Shown here piece after piece: positions 61,105 to 64,000 of a stretch of DNA of 64,000 bases (within the stretch, counting starts at the first letter, position 1; the number at the start of each line of letters is the position of its first letter). The position numbers were made by a program, and so were the translations under genes. The notes beneath the pieces were generated by a model. It did not search any database and had not been told where the DNA came from. It saw nothing but the letters and a program-made list of their open reading frames with translations. This DNA comes from an uncultured Alphaproteobacteria bacterium (lineage in GTDB: Bacteria; Pseudomonadota; Alphaproteobacteria; RF32; CAG-239): contig CALXTU010000002.1 in the NCBI GenBank assembly GCA_944391495.1, positions 124,001 through 188,000 of the forward strand. The letters are read 5' to 3'.

Positions 61105-62904
61105 ATGGCCGAAGCTCCGATCTATACCCTGAAAAACATTCGTCTGGCGTTTGGCGACAATAAGCTGTTTGCCGATGTTGAACTGTATATCAACCGCGGC
61201 GACAAAATTTGTCTGGTCGGACGCAACGGATCGGGAAAGTCCACCCTGCTGAAAGTGATTGCCGGCGTTATCGAACCCGACGACGGCGAAATATTCATGC
61301 AGCCGGGAACCAAAGTGGCCTATATGCCGCAGGAACCGGATCTGTCATCTTATGCCTGTCTTAAAGACGCCGTTATCTCCGGCCTGCCCGAGGCCGAACG
61401 CGGCAATACCTATCTGGCCGACATCTGGCTTGAAAAACTCGGTATCAACGGCAGTATCAACCCGCAAAAAGCCTCCGGCGGCGAATGTCGCAAAGCGGCA
61501 CTGGCCAAAGCCCTTATCAGCGAACCGGATATTCTGCTTTTGGACGAGCCGACCAACCATCTGGATATTGCCACCATCGAAAAGCTCGAAACCATTGTCA
61601 AAGACTTTCGCGGCGCCGTGGTTTTGATTTCGCACGACCGGATGTTCCTTGACCATACGTCAAAGGCCACCTTCTGGCTCGACCGCGGCAAAATGCACAT
61701 CAACAACAAAGGTTTTGCCGATTTTGAAAACTGGCAGGAACAGATCATCAATCAAGAAATTATCGCCCAAAACAACCTTAACAAAAAAATCGCCGAGGAA
61801 ACCGAGTGGCTGCATAAAGGGGTTACCGCCCGGCGCCGGCGTAATATGGGGCGGCTGCGGCGGTTGATTGAACTCCGACGCGAACGCCGCGAACAAATCA
61901 AACAAATCGGTAGCATCAACCTTAATATCGACGAAGGCGATTTTCGCTCCAAGCTGGTCATTGAGGCCAAGCATATCTGCAAAAGCTTTAACGGCCGCGA
62001 TATTGTCAAAGATTTTTCCACCCGGATTATCCGCGGCAACAAAATCGGCATTGTCGGCCCCAACGGCGCCGGTAAAACCACGCTGATCAAACTTTTGACC
62101 AAACGCCTGGAACCGGACAGCGGCTTTGTGCGTATCGGCAAAAATCTGGAAGAAGCTTATTTTGACCAGAACCGTATCACGCTTGACCCCAAAAAGACCT
62201 TATGGCAAACCCTGTGCGACAAAGGCGATCATATCATGGTGCAGGGACACTGGCGGCATGTGGTGGCTTATCTTAAAGACTTTTTGTTTAAACCGGCGCA
62301 GGCGCAGTGCCCGGTGGCGGCGCTTTCCGGCGGCGAGAAAAACCGCCTGATGCTGGCAAAAACCCTGGCTCAGCCGTCAAACTTTCTGGTTTTGGACGAG
62401 CCGACCAACGATTTGGATATGGACACGCTTGATCTTTTGCAGGAAGTTTTGGACGAATATGCCGGCACCATTCTCATTGTCAGCCACGACCGTGATTTTT
62501 TGGACCGCGTGGTCAGCTCCGTTATTTATATGAAAGGCGACGGCAGCGTTTATGAGCATGCCGGAAGTTACAGCGAACTTCTGGCCAAGCTGCGGCCGGA
62601 AACGGCAGTCGCACCAAAACCCGCTGCCAAAACACCGGCCAAGCCGGCCGCGGAGCCCAAACAAACCCGGCGTCTCAGTTATAATCAGCAGCGGATGCTG
62701 GAAGTTTTGCCGGCGGAAATCGAACAGCTGGAAAAAGACATTGCCGCGCTGACGGCCGAATTATCCAACCCCGATTTGTATCAAAACAATCCGGAGCGTT
62801 TTGATGCCGCATCATACGAGCTGGAAGAAAAACAGCAACAGAAAGCCGCCAAAGAAGAAGCCTGGCTTGAGGTTTCCATTCTGGCCGAAGAGGCACAGAG
62901 TTAA
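61105..62904 (+). CDS. ABC-F family ATPase, Uup-like
   Basis: 599 residues with two ABC domains and no membrane segment. First domain Walker A VGRNGSGKSTLLKV near residue 37 and signature ASGGECRKAAL. Second domain GPNGAGKTTLIKLL and LSGGEKNRLMLAK. Both are followed by the LLDEPTNHLDI-type Walker B. The C-terminal ~90 residues are a basic/acidic coiled coil (AKTPAKPAAEPKQTRR onward), a Uup/EttA-type extension. It acts on ribosomes (Uup) or DNA. It is the only plus-strand gene in this end region. Confidence 0.93.
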   Translation: MAEAPIYTLKNIRLAFGDNKLFADVELYINRGDKICLVGRNGSGKSTLLKVIAGVIEPDDGEIFMQPGTKVAYMPQEPDLSSYACLKDAVISGLPEAERGNTYLADIWLEKLGINGSINPQKASGGECRKAALAKALISEPDILLLDEPTNHLDIATIEKLETIVKDFRGAVVLISHDRMFLDHTSKATFWLDRGKMHINNKGFADFENWQEQIINQEIIAQNNLNKKIAEETEWLHKGVTARRRRNMGRLRRLIELRRERREQIKQIGSINLNIDEGDFRSKLVIEAKHICKSFNGRDIVKDFSTRIIRGNKIGIVGPNGAGKTTLIKLLTKRLEPDSGFVRIGKNLEEAYFDQNRITLDPKKTLWQTLCDKGDHIMVQGHWRHVVAYLKDFLFKPAQAQCPVAALSGGEKNRLMLAKTLAQPSNFLVLDEPTNDLDMDTLDLLQEVLDEYAGTILIVSHDRDFLDRVVSSVIYMKGDGSVYEHAGSYSELLAKLRPETAVAPKPAAKTPAKPAAEPKQTRRLSYNQQRMLEVLPAEIEQLEKDIAALTAELSNPDLYQNNPERFDAASYELEEKQQQKAAKEEAWLEVSILAEEAQS

Positions 62905-63869
62905 TCGTTTTCGGGAAACAGGCTCAGCCCTTTGGCCATACGCGTCATCTGGCTTTCTATCGACGTGCCGAGGTTGAGTTTGCCGGTTTTGATAATTCCC
63001 CTGACCTGGTCGCCTTTGGAAGTATCCGGATTGGCAAACAAAAATGAAACCTGCGGTTTTTTTATGCCTTTGCCGACAAGATTCTGGTGAATAACGCCCA
63101 ACATACCACGGGAGAACAGGTCATAGGCTAGATCCTCGCTCATATCGCCGGCGGAGGCGTATTTAACCACCGAATTGATGGCGTCAGTCACATTGTTGGC
63201 GTGAATGGTGGAAAAGACCAAATGCCCGGAAGTTGCCGCACGCAAAACCTCGCTGGCGGCATCAGGGGTGCGGACCTCGCCTACCATGATGTAGCGCGGT
63301 TTGGAACGCAGTGCCGACTTCAGACTTTCGCCCCAGTTGCCGTTAATCGGCAGGGTTTGTTTGCAAAGACCGAGGCCGCCGGTTTCTACCGTGTAGACAC
63401 CGTCAAGCGGTTGTTCGGTCGGATCTTCAATCGTATAGGCAAAACCGCCTTCTTTAATCAGATACTCTTTCAATAAACTTGAAATGGTCGTCGTCTTGCC
63501 GGAGCCGGTCGGACCGGAACACAAAATCAACCCCGACGAACGACGCAATCCCATTAAAAAATTCACCAGCTCGGCCGGATAGCCCAAAACCCGCACCGAC
63601 GGAATGCTTGACGGCATTTTGCGGATACAGTACTGAATGCCGGATATTGCCTCGCTGCGCTCGACACGGTAGAAAATTCCCTCATAACAAACCGAATAAC
63701 TCGGGTTTTCGCCGTCCCAGGTGCTTTCCACCAGTTGGAAAAACTTATCCAGATCATCGGGCTCAAAAACCATTAGGGCGTTAAGCGTCCGTTTGTCCGG
63801 AATATAAGCCTTATGATCGGCCGCAGAAATATAAATATCGGAAAATTTGGTCTCGGTAATCGTTGACAT
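62901..63869 (-). CDS. PilT/DotB-like secretion ATPase
   Basis: 322 residues, GspE/PilT superfamily. Walker A LILCSGPTGSGKTTTISSLL near residue 118, an Asp box YTIEDPTEQ, Walker B/His box YIMVGEVRTPDA and STIHANNVTDAI. The short N-terminal domain and lack of zinc cysteines resemble DotB/PilT (type IVb secretion) rather than GspE. I use the ATG at 63869 behind AAAGGAG with 7-base spacing. It abuts the ABC-F gene tail to tail (4-base overlap). It overlaps nothing upstream; the partial gene next to it may be part of the same system. Confidence 0.88.
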   Translation of the reverse strand: MSTITETKFSDIYISAADHKAYIPDKRTLNALMVFEPDDLDKFFQLVESTWDGENPSYSVCYEGIFYRVERSEAISGIQYCIRKMPSSIPSVRVLGYPAELVNFLMGLRRSSGLILCSGPTGSGKTTTISSLLKEYLIKEGGFAYTIEDPTEQPLDGVYTVETGGLGLCKQTLPINGNWGESLKSALRSKPRYIMVGEVRTPDAASEVLRAATSGHLVFSTIHANNVTDAINSVVKYASAGDMSEDLAYDLFSRGMLGVIHQNLVGKGIKKPQVSFLFANPDTSKGDQVRGIIKTGKLNLGTSIESQMTRMAKGLSLFPEND

Positions 63870-63881
63870 TAGCATACTCCT

Positions 63882-64000
63882 TTAATCCGCCGGGGCCGCC
63901 ATTACCGCCCGGCCGGCAAAAATTTCGGTTATCTGGTACAAATTGGCACGGACAAGCTCCAGCTCGTCGTCATCAAAACGGCAGCCGCCGAGTTTTTGGC
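63882..64000 (-). CDS. C-terminus of an unrecognised gene (partial)
   Basis: Open from the window edge to the stop at 63882. Its tail (LVRANLYQITEIFAGRAVMA) ends 12 bases before the ATPase ATG, so the two genes are probably in one operon. Too short to identify. Confidence 0.55.
   Translation of the reverse strand, partial: QKLGGCRFDDDELELVRANLYQITEIFAGRAVMAAPAD

Overview
The window is about 64 kb of chromosome from a flagellated alphaproteobacterium. The class assignment rests on a TrcR/DUF1013 cell-cycle regulator, FlbT (the flagellin translational regulator), an FlbD-type sigma-54 activator among flagellar genes, zapA followed by a 6S-like RNA, and a cysteine-less bL31. I cannot name the species. 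Base composition is moderate and coding density is high. The non-coding spaces are filled by a dispersed palindromic repeat.

The standout is a complete diversity-generating retroelement (DGR) at about 10.5-15.0 kb on the minus strand. In transcription order it holds a 119-bp template repeat (TR), a DGR-type reverse transcriptase (IGNLTSQ and YVDD motifs), an overlapping Avd-like accessory gene, and a target gene with a matching 119-bp variable repeat (VR). I aligned TR and VR by hand: 13 of 15 differences fall at adenines of the TR, which is the DGR signature. The target is unusual. It is a 786-residue flagellin whose D0/D1 ends match the three ordinary flagellins at 56-60 kb, but whose middle carries a beta-helix-like region and a lectin-like (DUF1566/FGE-like) module containing the VR. 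This suggests a flagellar filament, or a minor filament subunit, with a self-mutating binding surface. Two secreted proteins at 28.5-29.9 kb carry the same lectin-like module. One is broken by an in-frame stop, and neither matches this TR.

Layout: 1-1.1 kb, partial tolC (-). 1.3-3.8 kb, glgP (+). 3.8-6.2 kb, an unrecognised 801-aa coiled-coil protein (-). 6.3-7.3 kb, repeats. 7.3-9.6 kb, gap-pgk glycolytic pair (-). 9.9-10.5 kb, hemolysin III family protein (+). 10.5-15.0 kb, the DGR. 15.2-24.4 kb, housekeeping genes (argS, gltX, recN, bamD, lpxC, RNase P RNA) plus unknowns. 24.7-28.3 kb, a short division/cell-wall cluster mraZ-rsmH-ftsL-ftsI that stops after ftsI. 28.5-29.9 kb, lectin-like secreted proteins. 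30.1-37.6 kb, trcR, a membrane protein, rpmE, an OmpA-like protein, a degenerate inositol monophosphatase homologue, efp, zapA, 6S RNA and a YmdB-type phosphoesterase.

37.6-53 kb is a large minus-strand flagellar block in two units: fliK-flgD-flgE behind a near-perfect sigma-54 promoter, and fliF-fliG-fliH-fliN-flbD-flhA-flhG-(FliK-like) behind a weaker sigma-54-like site. accB-accC (+) and a Sel1-repeat protein (-) follow. Then come three flagellins and flbT (56.2-61.0 kb, -), an Uup-type ABC-F ATPase (+), a PilT/DotB-like secretion ATPase (-) and a partial gene at the right edge.

Functionally, the window joins a nearly complete flagellar export, hook and regulation set to four flagellins. 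Two of the ordinary flagellins share a conserved 5' leader, a candidate site for FlbT control. The fourth flagellin is under retroelement mutagenesis.
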